Positions 1 to 30,084 are shown, counted from the stretch's first letter. The stretch is DNA of 64,000 bases from Oryzias latipes (GCF_002234675.1 NC_019866.2:1019083-1083082); one strand, 5' to 3'. Numbers and translations are program-made. Notes: a model not told the origin generated them from the letters alone.

Positions 1-4098
<4,098 letters not shown>

Positions 4099-4804
4099 GA
4101 GAAGGAGGTGTGTGTCTACATCTAGATCCTTTACATCTGCACTTCATCTCAAACTGACAAAGCAGTGGACGCACAGCTTGATTTGTGAAATCTGTTCAAA
4201 TCCAGAAAGACCAACAGATGTTTCTGTGTTTAGATGAAAACACATATTTACCTCCAACGTGAAAACAAAAGACCCAGAATCTGACTCCTCCCCCAAAAGG
4301 TCTGCTCTGATATCAGGGAGTCTGAGCAGGCCCCGCCCACTGCCAACAAGACACATGTAGAGCATCACTCACTTCATTTATAAAAGATACAAACATTCCA
4401 GTTCTGACAAAAAAAAAACCTTTGGACCCCATCATACAAAAGCGACCGATGAGGAAGATGTTCCAGGAGAGTCAAACAAAACCCACAAACTCCTTTTTCA
4501 GAGACGCACTGACGGTTGGACGGAACGCCAGATCTGAGGCTGTAAACGTCAGAGTCCAAACCGGAAAAGTGCCAAGATGCCCATGAGAGCCGGTCCTGCA
4601 GAGACGAGGGGTTGTTCCGGATCCCAACGCTGGAGACAAAGGGGCCAGAAATCCACAAAAAGGAACAAAACCGAGACTGAAACATGAGAAGCTGCAGCGG
4701 GGGGGGGGTGTCAGGATAGAAGCAGCTGTGAAGAAAATGCAAAATGAAGGAAAAGAAAAAAAATAAGGAATATTTTCATAAAAAAAGGAAAACCATTGAA
4801 TAAA
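4099..4804 (+). terminator. gsg1l: gsg1l 3' UTR and candidate poly(A) signal
   Basis: No coding sequence follows the gsg1l stop. A canonical AATAAA occurs at 4799-4804, about 700 bp downstream of the stop, in an A-rich stretch. It is the first full hexamer after the stop and the likely cleavage signal, without transcript support. Confidence 0.45.
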
Positions 4805-6461
4805 AAGCATCTTTTTTTACTGACATACATTTTCTGTTTGGTTTGGTTTTTATCTCATTTTTTTGTCCTTCCGGTGGAAATCTGAAACATGAAGAGTGAA
4901 ACCGGTCGGGAGGAAGTGAAAGCTCTGGTTTGAACTCATCTGATGACAGATTTACCCCCCAAAACTGAAACTGCCAATCCACTCTGAACACTTAAATTCA
5001 TTTTGAAGGAAACATTTTTGTTCTGGGTCAAAGGTCAATTAGCAGCTGTGGTTGGAGGTGAACCAGGCAGGTCACAAACACTTTCAGGGTCATGCCGCAG
5101 ACCTGTGGGGGCGCCGCGGGTCTCTGACTCGAGGTTAGCTGGTGGTCTGTGGTCCTCAGCAGGGATCCTGGGATCACCGTCTCTGCTGACCTGAGCTGCG
5201 TGAACCTCTCCTTTTTCTGTGGAGAAGCTCATCTGACCTGCTGACCTCTGGGCGCCGGCCTGGTGATGCGACAGGAGCCGGTTTCAGATTCTGGAGGATG
5301 TTTGTGAACTCATCTGCTCATGCTTGGTTTCTATGGTCCCTACTCTGTTTTATCGGTGGGTTCATATTTTATTTTCCCATCACATTTGTTTTTTATCACA
5401 GTTTTCCTAATGAGAGGAACAACAGGGAACATAATGTACTGACCCTGAGGACTCTGGGAAGTTTGAAGGGCTGAAGTCATAGAACAAGAAAATTACCTGA
5501 TGAATGCTTAATTAGTGGAAACAGTAATTAATGCAGAAACATAAAATAACCTCTTAAAGGCAGAAATGATCTAGATGCCGGGCAGAAAGCTCTAAGCTAG
5601 CAAACATTTAATGTGTAGAAAAACCAGTCATCAAGTCTTTGTAAAACGTGAAGTGTGCCGGTGTGTGTAAACCAGAAGGATGTTTGTGTGAAGCCCAGAG
5701 AGAATCCAGTGTCTGCTGAGGTTCCAACCTCTGCAGGAGCCCAGATGTGGAAGGGACTGGCGTAATGACCGTCCAGCATTTACAGAACTGCTGGGGCGAG
5801 CCTAACAGAAAGAAAACAGAAAACCCGACGGTAGCTGGAATTCTGAGAAGGTTTCAAAGCTTCTCAGGAAAATTCCTAAACATTGCGGGACAGCCGCAGA
5901 GCCAGCAGCTGCCTCCTGGTGGTCTCGAGGATGATGATGCTGGTGCAGCAGCTTGAAGACGGTCTGGGTTACATAAGCAGGTTGTAGACTGCAGGGATTA
6001 AACTGACTGACGGCAGAAAATTAGGCTTTTGGAGTCAACGCTGATCCAAACTCCAGTTGAGAAACTTTCTGCCTTCCAGTTGTAAATCAGGAGGTTTGTG
6101 ATGAACCTGAAGTCTTCTGTGAACTGATGTAAACCATGAATGTATTGAATTATATATTTATCTATGTACACCCCTTCCTGGTTGTTGTCTTCTTTCCGTT
6201 CAGGTCGTTCCCACACTCAGCGCCTCACATTTCACTAAAATATTGTTGACTTGTTCAACAGCAGCATGAGGCGTTGCAGCAGCTCTGGTGACCCGCTCTG
6301 GTACTCTGAGCCAATCAGGAGAGGAGATTGTGGCAGTATGGGTTCCCCAAATTGCTGCAGAGTGAAGCCACCAAAAACACATTCACGCAGGAAAACCGAA
6401 ACTGGCAAAATGTACACATTTTAATGCATGCAAACACCTGCACTAAAACAGACTCACGAAC
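4805..6461. other. Intergenic, no gene seen
   Basis: Both strands hold only short frames without family features. No promoter, RNA gene or clear repeat was recognised before the hAT element. Confidence 0.5.
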
Positions 6462-7891
6462 ACTGTAAGCAGTGGCGGTTTTAGATATGGGCGATGTGGG
6501 CGGTCGCCCAGGGCGGCACTTCATAGGGGGCGGCATTTGCCGTGCCCGATGCGTGCGTTACTCATATTGTGCTACGATATTCAAAGAGGAAGCTTGCAGC
6601 TTTTAATTTGAAATTGCTTCAGCAGCCGACACTTAATGCTTTAATTATGACACATCAGACTCTTAAGAATGTCTTCCTCCTATTTGCTCTTCACACCTTA
6701 TGGTGCAAAAAAAAAAAAAGAAAAAAAAAAGAATACCTCAGAGTGAAACAACGTAAAACAGGCACATGAAAAGGAATTAGGCAGAACAAACATCCGTGCT
6801 CAACCCAATTTCGAAAAAAGCAGGCAATGGAGATTAATTCCCACAATTCTTTGCTCCGACACAGCAGACCCGATGCGCACGTGACCACCGCCCTCTGCTA
6901 CAAGACGCTTGCGGCCACACCTCTTTGCGGTAGTCTTTGGAACATAAGTCAAAAAACTCGAGAGGGGGGCGCAACTCGCCGGTGGCTGGCTGAATCAGAC
7001 TAACAGGTGATTGGGAGTCTTTTTCTATCTGACAATGAACTCTGGGCCGCAGCTGCGCCTCCCGTCATAGAGACGGAGCCGCGTGTGTCAGAGGGAAGGG
7101 GAGGGGGAGGGGGATGAGATCAGACCATTTTTTATGGATTGAGTTTTTTTGGTGGATTTCTGCTGTTGGTGTTGCACAAATTTAGGGAAATGCCAAATAT
7201 TTTTGGAGTAATCCCACTGATGAGTTCTATGATTTAGTCTTTAATGTTTTATAAGACCTAAACATATTAATCACAATAAGTTTTATTTTTAGATCTAATC
7301 CCTCTGATATGTTTCACAAAGACACACACAGGACGTCACACATTAAGAAATTATTGCTAAAAATGAAGCAGGAGTCAAGCTCTAAAAAAATTTCTCTAAA
7401 AAATGATAAAAGAGCAAAAAAAATGGAATTATTTGATTTGTAATTTCTTATTAATATTTCCAGGCTTTCTTTGTTTTGTTCTGCAGCATGTTCATATTTG
7501 TATAATTTTGACAGAATATATTTCTATGGGGAGCAAAATATTATTTAAGGTTTAACTTGTGTTCCTGTTTTTATTCATATTTATGTTCAAAAAGTTCAGT
7601 TTAAAAGGTTTAAAAGTTTAGCTTTAGTGTGTTCAGTAAATGTTTATCTTCTTCGGCCCAAAACCTTAAGCGTGTTTTTAACTTAGGCCCCTGTGTGACT
7701 GAGTTTGACACCCCTGTAATACGAGTCTAGAAAATTCATGCATTTTTTGTGTAAAATAGCTAAATAGAAGATAGGGAACACAACAGGATGTTGTCAAATT
7801 TTGTAGGTGTGCGGGGGGGGGGGGGGGGGGGGGGGCTGTGGGGTTACTCGCCCAGGGAGTAAGTCAGTGTAGAACCGCCACTGACTGTAAG
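6462..7891. mobile_element. hAT-type DNA transposon, non-autonomous, with 8-bp target duplication
   Basis: The element proper is 6470-7883 (1414 bp). It starts CAGTGGCGGTTTTAGA and ends TGTAGAACCGCCACTG, imperfect terminal inverted repeats of about 16 bp (14 match) of the CAGTGGCGG type. It is flanked by a perfect 8-bp direct repeat ACTGTAAG at 6462-6469 and 7884-7891. Eight-bp duplications and CA..TG ends are diagnostic of the hAT superfamily. The inside has no transposase-like frame: it contains A-rich and poly-G stretches (7813-7835) and what looks like the end of a second hAT element near 7660-7716. It therefore looks like a deletion derivative mobilised by a transposase encoded elsewhere. 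The intact target duplication argues for a fairly recent insertion. Confidence 0.9.
7660..7716. mobile_element. End fragment of a second hAT-like element inside the first
   Basis: The stretch ends in GAGTTTGACACCCCTG. Its reverse complement CAGGGGTGTCAAACTC is a very common hAT terminal repeat in vertebrates. The opposite end was not found inside the host element, so this is a truncated copy or an end captured by the larger element. The left limit is a guess. Confidence 0.5.
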
Positions 7892-7892
7892 A

Positions 7893-7968
7893 GCAGAACG
7901 AGGCGGAGCTCAACGTGGGCGGGGCTCAATGTTGAGCCCCGCCCACGTTGAGCTCCGCCTCGTTCTGC
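7893..7968. repeat. Perfect hairpin, 37-bp arms, 2-nt spacer
   Basis: Bases 7893-7929 are exactly complementary to 7932-7968 with only TG between them. The arms contain GGCGGAGCTCAACGTGGG and its mirror. The hairpin begins two bases after the hAT target duplication. No mismatch was seen, so it is either very young, under repair by template switching, or an artefact of assembly. Confidence 0.95.
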
Positions 7969-10900
7969 ACACTGCAGCCAGGGGTAGCTGTCAGAACCCA
8001 GCACGCATTCCCAGACTCCGCCCAAAGTCGCGATGCCCGTTGGTCACTCACACCCAACGGGTGACGCCCGTCCATCATGGGACACTCCAGACGATCGAGG
8101 AGACGCCATGACGTGGCTCTAGAGTCCAAATGGACCTTTAGAATGCGGCAGGCAACCTCCAAATGAGTGGAACAGATGTCCAGAAAGCCTGAGATCAGCT
8201 GGAACAGTTGATTTAAATCCAGGTTAAAGCCCCACCTGTTCTCAGCTGTTTTCAAACATGTACTTCAGGATTACTTTAAATACTTTTCACTTTCTATACA
8301 TTTTAATTCACTGATCACACTTTTAATGTTTCTTTTCATGTTAAGCACTGTGTCTTTGCACACTGCATGCTCTACACGGATAAATATGTTTTGCCTCATC
8401 ATCACTCCTCCACCGCTGTTGTGGGAAGTTTAATTCTCCATGCTAGAGGGAAGGGGGGGGCTTTTAACCGTCACCTTTCCAGCTGAAACAAGTGCTTCCC
8501 GAGTTCACGACAGACTCTCAGTAAAGGTCAGGAGGCGTAATGACTGCAGGTCACTGATGGTGTGATTAGTCGGAGGCGTTTCAGTAAAAACTGGGATTTC
8601 TCGTCACAGCGGGGTCAACGGTGCAGCTCTGCAGCACATGAATGATGACAGGAGTCTGTCGCTGCACTAAACCAAGAGCGGCGAGTCCCTGAGAGCGCAT
8701 CGCATGCACATTTGTGCGCCGCTGTGGCTCTAATGGAGCTTGATGATGGCGATGCTTCATCTTAAGTTGTGTTTTTCCGTCAGTGCAAACACACAGAGAC
8801 TCTGTGACCTTCTGCTTCATCAGCGGCGCAGCTTTAAACAAGACGCTGAGGTGGGAATGCATCGCCGAGCTCTGACTGGCACCAGCACAGCCTTCAGGGT
8901 TTGGAGCAGAAAGAGGAGGCGTTTATCACTCAGGAGGGGGTGTTGGAAGTGAAACTATTTATTTCCACTGAGCCCCCCCCCCCTGCTGGTTGATGCTCTC
9001 CCTTCTCATGAGCTGAACTACATTTTTCTGGGATTCCCACAGACTGACGGATGCGATCCTTCAGATTTTTTTTACTTTTTGCTCTGGGGGAGTTCAGCCA
9101 TTTAGTCATTTAAACATTCATACCTTGAAGGCAGCAGGCCTCCTTAGAGGTGATGAACGGAACCATCAGAGAAAACGATGTTTTTCACAAAACTAGCAGG
9201 AAGGTTCTCCTGAACTCTGCTGATGTTCTGAATATTCATTTAACGCGGATGGAGTGAGTTTAAAAGCTCGGTTTGTTTACGACAAACTGCACACCCACAT
9301 TCACACTAGTGTGTTGTTTCCAGAACTCTCTTCAGACCAGCACTAGGGGGCGGTGTGAGCTCTTTTGCTGTAGCTGCAGCTGACGCAGGGACGACTAAAA
9401 GGCATCCGTTCGTCACACTTGGAGGGGCGTGTTCTCGCGATAGCGCCACCAAACGAGCAGCTGTTGGAACTGCGGGATTCTCCAGGCGGTTCCATGACGG
9501 GTTCTCCCCTGAGAACACGTGTGGAACCAAACCGAAGCAGATGGAAGGGGGAGGAGCATTTCCACGCTATCCAATCAAAGTGAAGGAAGTCTGATCCTCC
9601 TACGTCACCCCCTCATTCATTAATCTGCCCCTCCCCACACACACATCCATAACACCAACTTCATTGAACTTTTCAAACCATTTATCATTTGTGTTCAATC
9701 CCAGGGAGGAGAACATGTTGGAACATCTCTGCCTCCTCCACAGTCAGTTAGAGGCTGAACCGATCTGCTGGTCGTTTGCCCGCCACAGTATATCGCAAAT
9801 GTATCGTTATCACGGTATAAAGCTGTGCAAAATGCATATCGCAAAAGATAAATGGCAACCTTAAATGTGCTAAAACAATCTTATGGTAGCTTGAAGTATT
9901 TAACCAATCAAATAAATCCCTTTATGCATTTGACCAATCAGATGGAGCCCTTATAGATGTGGCCTATAGGCTACTATGAAGTGTAATTGAGGGTATTTTG
10001 ACAGTAAAATTGATCATTAATGTCCCAAATGGCGAGTTTTCCTCAAAAAAAAAAATGTCCTTAACTTTATAGGAGATTCAATTAAACTTGGATCAGTGTT
10101 TGTTGGTGTATCCATGGAAACCAAAGATCTATCTTTTTGATCGTTTGTGTTGGCATTTTCTACCAAGGATGTTTCATGCCCCCCCAGCAGGGGATCACAC
10201 ACACAAAGAGATCTTCATCAGTATTCTGCCGTCTGCAGAAAACATGACTGATGTCGTCTAAAAGAGAAAAAAAAGAGATGACAGATAATCATTTGTTGAC
10301 GTCACTGAACCGAGCATCAACCCACCGACCCAGCCTGGAGCCTGCAGGGTGCAGAGGCGGCTCTTTGGAGGTGTTGTGTCATTAAGAAACACTTTCCTGC
10401 TTCAATCGTTAAAATAAAAGACCACGAGAAACAGAAACATCTGATTCAGCTGAATCTCGGGGTAAATGGGCTGCAAAAAAAGAAAGGCAAGCAAGGAAAT
10501 GGGATTTTTGCCGTGTATGTGCAACAACCCACGAGAAGAAAAGTGTTTTAAACTGTTCTTCTGACCTCCAGTGGGAGTTTTTGCTGCAGATGTTCATTCT
10601 ATATTCGGATCAGGAGGAGCGATGAAAGGATCTCAAACAGATCAATCGGATCAACCCTGAAAACGTTTTTCCGTTTGTGACAATTAGGACAAACCACCAG
10701 AGACTTTTGAATGTGTTGCACATTTCTGCTGCACGGAACAGATGTTGTGTTGATCAGACGGTCATCTGAGTCTCATTAGTGAGTTTTTCCGCCTCTGCAT
10801 CCAAACCATTCAGAAATGGTCCCATTTAAATTCCAAATCTGTTATGTTTTTGTCTTATGGCTCCATTCTTCTGCTGAAAAGAAGCTGATGGTTCTAAAAC

Positions 10901-12399
10901 TCCACTCTGGAAATGAACTTTATTTCATGTTGGAATAATTATCCTTTTATTTTAGTGTGACTCACTTTAAAAAGGAAGATTTCTGGTGTCTCACCTAACC
11001 GTTCTGATACCTGCATGTGGCTGAATCTGTTCATCTCCCTCTTTGATGTCCTCTGAGACGGTTGGAGGACCCAAACGCAGGAGAAGACACCGTGATGTGC
11101 AGAGCATCGTAGCAGAAACTTCAATGACCTGAGGTCCAGTAGCTGCAGCTGAGATCAGGAGTGTCAGGGTTCTGACTTTCTCCTCAAAAAGAGAAGAACC
11201 ACACAGGAGATGAGAGTTTTTGCTAGACTTCTGCAGAAGGAGAATCAGTCTGTCACAGCGTGAACAAAGGAGTTCTGCCTTCAGTGGATCCAGTCTGGTG
11301 GTTGATAACATGAAAGTGGGTCATCAAGCAGTACAGGAACATCAGATCTTGTAGAGTCAGCACTTTTCACGTCATTGTTTTCTTACTGAAAGATAGAACT
11401 GATAGATATAGCGTGTAAGCAAATGATAATTACATAACTCTGACAAGGAGAACCTCAGAGCTGCAGAGATCCTGACCGAGGAACGACCAGGACCAGAAGC
11501 TGGACAAGATCTGATGAACCCAAACCTAAAAACTCACAGACTGAAAGCAGTAAACTCAACCAGATCTTCACCGGGTCGCTGTTTACAGCATCACGCCTGC
11601 AGGAGCGTCAAACACCTGATCCAGGTAACCGGCAGAAGTCCGAGGAGTGAGCCCCAGGTTTCCACCAGGCTCAGGTGTGCTTCAGGTGAGCGGGCCTCCA
11701 TCACCGTCTCCAAAGTCTGTGAGAATCTGAACGTGAGCTCTCAGCAACAGTGACCTGTGCCCGCCCCCCCCCTCACCCACGTGCACTCTGAAAGCTGTGC
11801 ACGTGCCACATTCAGGGTCACAGGGGTTAAAAGTGCATCAACGTGAGACCATGACATGAGGTTTGTACAGACACCTGATGGCAAGTTCTCATCACCATGG
11901 CAACCCCGTCAGCTTCATGCCCACACTTGTGTTTCCTTTTCGATTTAGTGGACACGCCTGAATGTTTGGCTGTGCCTTGAGAGGCTGAGCAGACACACGG
12001 CGAGGGTTTGAAGGCTCCATGCGTTCCTGTCAGCAGGCCGCCTCCTCTTATCCCACACACGACTCCCCAGTGTGCGACGATGCTCAGACACTTCAATAAA
12101 AGCCTCATCTAGATCTCAAAGCGAGATGTTGGCAGCGAGCAGTAAATGATGGTTTGCATCCTTGTCAGGACAAAGTGTCCTGCAGAGTGATGTCATGGAG
12201 GCCGGCAGCAGCTGTTGAAGCAGCTCCTGTGTTTGATAGGACGGCTTCATCACAAAAACATCAGTGAACATCAGCAGAAAAAACATTTGCATTCTGGGTT
12301 GATTTGTTTCTGAGATGAAGTCTCCGACATTTCGGACCATTTCAATGACAGTTTGCTGTTTTTATGTGACATTTTTACTGAATCTGGTTGGAATTTTGT
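7969..12399. other. Intergenic, no gene seen
   Basis: About 4.4 kb without a supportable gene. The composition is mixed, with short frames only. Around 9790-9850 there is an A/T-rich stretch with repeated TATCG motifs that resembles a degraded repeat but could not be assigned. Confidence 0.45.
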
Positions 12400-12405
12400 T
12401 TTATT
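12400..12405 (-). terminator. Candidate poly(A) signal for the 12477-12893 ORF
   Basis: AATAAA on the minus strand, 71 bp after the stop codon of the minus-strand ORF. It fits an intronless transcript ending here, but A/T-rich DNA gives such hexamers by chance. Confidence 0.3.
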
Positions 12406-12476
12406 GTAGTTCAGAACATCTTAGGACAACATTTCTGTTTGCAGCTACATAGATGAAAATGAACATAAAGTTGTTT

Positions 12477-12893
12477 TCATCTCTGCTGAAGCTGTCTGAC
12501 CAGCTCCTTCTCCTCCTCTTCCTCCTCCTCCTCCTCCTCCATAGAGTCAGCGCCTCCTCTCGTGGACCTTCTCTCCCTGCAGAGCTGCAGCTCCCTCTGC
12601 CTCCTCAGCAGATCCGGGATCTGGCTCCTCCGGACGGCCACCTCCTCCTCGCACCGCCGCCTCTCCTCCTGCCTCCTCCGGCTCTGCGGCCTCTCTGCGG
12701 GGCCGCTGCTCCGCGGGCGGAACACGGGCAGCCTCTGGCGGACGTGGGCCGCCGCCGCCGGGCGGAGCTCCAGCGGCGGCGGGAGGGACACGGAGCTCCA
12801 GAGCCGCCTGGCGTGGGACACGTCCCGCGCAGAGGAGCCGGCGAACACGGTGACCTCCTCCTCCTGTCCCTCCAGTTCTCCCCGAAGAGACAT
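12477..12893 (-). CDS. Unrecognised single-exon ORF, charged, coiled-coil-like (138 codons)
   Basis: I do not recognise this protein. It starts with ATG at 12891-12893, has an in-frame stop 15 nt upstream (12909-12911), and ends with TGA at 12477. It stands out as a G/C-rich island in A/T-rich DNA. The predicted product has an acidic start (MSLRGELEGQEEEVTVF), a proline- and arginine-rich middle (VRQRLPVFRPRSSG), then a charged stretch (RRRQEERRRCEEEVAVRRSQ, QRELQLCRERRS) with heptad-like spacing, and an acidic run of ten Glu before the end KELVRQLQQR. A poly(A) hexamer lies close downstream. It may be a small nuclear or cytoskeletal protein, or an open frame in a CpG island. The same DNA is open on the plus strand as Leu/Pro-rich frames, which look less protein-like. 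Confidence 0.45.
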   Translation of the reverse strand: MSLRGELEGQEEEVTVFAGSSARDVSHARRLWSSVSLPPPLELRPAAAAHVRQRLPVFRPRSSGPAERPQSRRRQEERRRCEEEVAVRRSQIPDLLRRQRELQLCRERRSTRGGADSMEEEEEEEEEEKELVRQLQQR

Positions 12894-13247
12894 TTCACCT
12901 TTCAGAGATTAAAAAAATGACCAAAAAACGGGAAAGTTTAATGTCACTATGGAAACGCAAATACGGAAAGCTGGAAAGGACAAAAAGAAAAACGCTGTCA
13001 GACCTCTAAGATAAGACAAGGACACAAATCACTGAAAGGCCTGTATACATGGATGGACCCTAAATGTTAAATGTAATTAATGCCTTAATGCCCCCCCAAC
13101 CCCCTCTTAAGAGCTGCACGTGACACATTCACGATAAACAACACTTTTTTAAAAATGACGTTTTCTTTTTCCTGTTGGTTTTTATCTCCATAGCAACCGT
13201 TTTATTCTTTTGATCACTTGGTGGTGACGAACAGGTCCATGTTATTA

Positions 13248-13447
13248 AATTGAATGGGTTAGTTCAAAAGGGGCCCAAGTCCAAGAGGTTTGTTTTTCCA
13301 GGTCAAGCATAGTCAATACATTACAACAGACCTGGGACTTGTTTGCACATAATCAGACAGCTTTTCCCTTGAAGACCATAGAACATTTAATATCTCTATT
13401 TTGAAAAATTGTGGTCTTGGGCCCTTTTTGAACTAACCGATTCAATT
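13248..13447. mobile_element. 200-bp inverted-repeat element (MITE-like)
   Basis: The ends are near-perfect inverted repeats of about 32 bp: AATTGAATGGGTTAGTTC at the left and its complement (with one G-to-C and one G-to-A type difference) at the right, running inward to GGGGCCCAAG. The whole unit could fold on itself. No protein is encoded. A target duplication was not clear, so the superfamily is open. Confidence 0.75.
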
Positions 13448-13737
13448 AAGAATCAGCAAAAGCACATTTTTGGATTTCCTTGACAACTGAGGTTTTCTGT
13501 TCTGATGTTTTGTGTATTATTCTTTGCTTTGATTGCTTGAAATACACCATTTCAAATCAAAAAATGGCTATCCCTTCTCTATCTCTGTGCTTTTCATTTG
13601 TTTTTTTCTATAACTGAATGAGCTTCTGTATGAACTGGAATAAAACCACGATACCTCAACTTTAGATTAGTACACATTTGTTTTTAATATTTAGAATCTG
13701 AAATATTTACATCTAGGTTTCTAGGCGTTTCTGTTGT

Positions 13738-13820
13738 TTGTGGAGCGGTTTACTGCTGATCTGAAGATCGCAGGTTCATTTCCCGCCTTGTGTCCTTGGG
13801 TGATTAACCGCTGCAGGGGC
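13738..13820 (+). mobile_element. Degraded tRNA-derived SINE head
   Basis: The segment reads GTGGAGCGGTTTACTGC, then a B-box-like GGTTCATTTCC, then TGTCCTTGGG. This is the same order as in the better SINE at 54498-54765, so it is taken as an old, 3'-truncated copy. It lies about 170 bp upstream of the probable myh11 promoter. Confidence 0.5.
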
Positions 13821-13983
13821 CAAAGGAAAGCACCTGAAGCCCTGCCAGTCTCTGCGTAACAAACGGTCTTTTCGTTAGGGAAAAGCTGAGGCTCTTCATT
13901 TGCAAGCAGCCGGGTTCCGCCTCCTGTTATTGGCTGGATGGAGATGAAATGCAAACTTTGTGCAGAAGGGGGGTGGCGTCTGG

Positions 13984-14090
13984 TTTAAATAGCGTGGAGG
14001 GGGGCGCCCAGCATCACCTTCACCCTCCTGTCATCCACCTGACATAATATTTTCAACATCCTGGATTTCAGCATCATCTTAAACCGAACA
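13984..14090 (+). promoter_or_regulatory. myh11: Probable myh11 promoter (TATA-like) and untranslated exon 1
   Basis: A TATA-like TTTAAATA lies at 13984-13991. Roughly 30 bp later starts a stretch without open frame that ends in an excellent splice donor, GTAAGTATAG, at 14091. The next acceptor that fits is at 16157, leading into the exon with the myh11 start codon. Muscle myosin genes usually have one or two untranslated first exons, so this is read as exon 1 (about 14015-14090). I found no perfect CArG box (CC, six A/T, GG) nearby, which a smooth-muscle promoter would often have. The transcription start is inferred. Confidence 0.45.
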
Positions 14091-15239
14091 GTAAGTATAG
14101 ATGTTTTTGATTGACAGGTCAGTCTACATTTCTGTGTTGAATTCAAGCAGATTCATCTCCAGTTCCCTGATCTCTCAGTTAGAACGCCGTTTGTGTCAAA
14201 ATGTTTTACTTTTAAGAAGCTAAACTTGTTTTGTTCTTTACTTTAACATTGATGTGTTTTGGTGGTAACTTGAGGACCAAAGCTGCAGTTCAAACCCTCA
14301 GTCTGCTGTGCTGAATGTTAGCGATGCTCAGGAAGCCACACAAGGACATGACCATTCACCGTTTTGGTGCAGACGGTAAGCTTGGTTGAACACCTGAGCT
14401 GCTGCACCTTATAAGGCGATGAGGTGCCGTTGGACCTCACAGACTCGGCTTTGGGTTCCCAACCCGCCAGCTGAGGAGGGTTAGCCAAACATGGGCATTC
14501 CAGCATGGCAGCTGTCCTGTCTGATGATAGGAGTTATCTGTGTGCTGATTTTCATGTTTTATTGCCGTCTGTCCAATGGGACGTCCCGGCAGCAGTCCAA
14601 GATGAGTCTGTGAGTATTTTCATAGCAAGCAGGGAAACGTGGGGATACTGTTATCAGCAGGATTCTTCGGAGCACTTTGGTAAAACTTTATGTAAATGAA
14701 CGGAGCGGCGTACAGATGCAAAGCAGCTTTGTTTGTTTTATGGAGGCAAATTTGACCTCATCAAAGGGAAAACATTCAAAGCTTCGAGGATCCGATGAAA
14801 CTTCCAACATTTGTTTTTTAGAGAAATCAGATTTGACCTTCTTTGGAAATTCAACATTTTGTTCTTTCCATTCAAACCCTGCTTTTGTTTGTTAGTATTA
14901 CCAGATAGGGCCTTTATTTTGTAAAAAAAAGGAAAAGAGAAAGATTTTTTTATGGTTTTCTTTGATATACTTTGTTTTCCTAATTATTTTAATGAAGGAA
15001 ATGACTGTCTTTGTGTTGCCGTGGTTACGTTCTCATCAGAGACTAACCAAACATCTAAGAAAGGAAGCAGAGGTCAGACTGGAGTTCAAATCTTTCCAGA
15101 GAACCTCGAGTCTGACCAAAGGGTTTGTCTGGGCATCGTAACTCTTTCCAAACATCTCCAGCAAGAGAAGCAGTCATCAAAAACTATAATCATTTGATAA
15201 TTGGAGGCCTGTAAACTTCTTAATTTTGGCCATGGATTT

Positions 15240-15480
15240 AAACCCAAGCCAGAGAGAGAACTTATTTCTATTTCCCCTGGAGATGGTCAAGGCTCCAACA
15301 GAACCACATCATCTGCATAGAAGCAAGAATCCCGATGCCTTCAAATCAGAGGTCCTCTGTTGCTGTTCACTCTAGAACATGATCTCCATCAAAGTTGTAA
15401 ACAGAATCAGTGACAAAGGGCAACCTGAGAGGAGCCCAAGACCCGCCAGAACAAGCTCCTCTTCTAGTGGTAATGAGAGC
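15240..15480 (-). mobile_element. LINE reverse-transcriptase fragment
   Basis: Read on the minus strand, the region encodes pieces of a non-LTR reverse transcriptase. The catalytic box appears as DSCFYADDVVLL, with the YADD codons at 15308-15319. Upstream on the same strand (15380-15420) it reads like the FVTDSVYNFDG segment that precedes the box in common fish LINEs. Stops interrupt it, and the flanks to about 16020 have no clear match. It is an old dead copy in myh11 intron 1. Confidence 0.65.
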
Positions 15481-16266
15481 TGAATCTCTTTGTTAGGATG
15501 GTGTTTCCCAAACTTACAGGTCGCCATCCTTCTGTGCTCGCCCAAACTCACAGCTGCCACTGAGGCCACAGTTAATCTTGATGATAATCTCAAGCATGGG
15601 AACCCAGGAACCATGAGAGAGGAAGAATCACAAGACTGGAGTTTGGTTCAGGGACTGAATGGGAATTCTTGGGGAATTGACCAAAGTTTATCCAAAATCC
15701 ACAAACTGTGAAGGTGTTTGTTCCTAAGAACCTGTGGCAGCAGGTAAAGATCTGCTCCATCATTCCTCATCCAGGAATGAACCTGAACCACTAAAGAGAT
15801 TCAGCGGTTTGACCATGAAGTGGTTCAAAACGTCCTGATCTACTTTCTCGATAAGGAACCATTACCCCACTTTTCCAGGTAAAAGATGCCCCCAGACCTC
15901 CATGTGAGGCTGACCAGGTGTCAGTTTGTTGAGAGGGCCCCCATAGTCTGTCACTGGTTTGATTGAGCACCTTCCACACCAGGGACACTTCAGAATCTCT
16001 TTGGTTCTTCAGCAGCACTTGTTTTTCATCGTTTTTGAATTAATTCCAGTCCAGTTTCAGCACCTAGAAGCTTTATTCTGACCATCTTAGGTCTTGTGAT
16101 GTTTTGATAAGTCTATCGTTCATCTCTGTTGTCTGAATGTCTGTGTGATGCCTTCAGGCTTGGAGTCGCATCGTGCTCAGAGGTTACATTGAGCCCCTCT
16201 GCAGACCCTGACATTAGCTCCGCCCCCTCCATCCCTCACACCAATCCAACTACCAACACTTCCAAC

Positions 16267-29871
<13,605 letters not shown>

Positions 29872-30084
29872 TGTCCATCAGCCTTTCCCCAGAAACATCA
29901 CGGCAGTGAAAATCCTTTGAAGTTAAATTTGTTTAGATGGAATCAAAAGTTTAAAAATGAAAAAATGTGTTAGTTTGACAAATTTATGAAAAAAACACTT
30001 AATTTTGTTTTATTTATTAAGTTCAGTAAGTTAAAGGATAAGATTAATTAAAAATGTACTTCCTGTTTTAATGATGTCCTTCAA

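Noticed and set aside
12562-12920. Plus-strand Leu/Pro frames opposite the orphan ORF
   Set aside because: They look like complements of Glu/Arg codons. The minus-strand frame has the better start, stop and poly(A) context.
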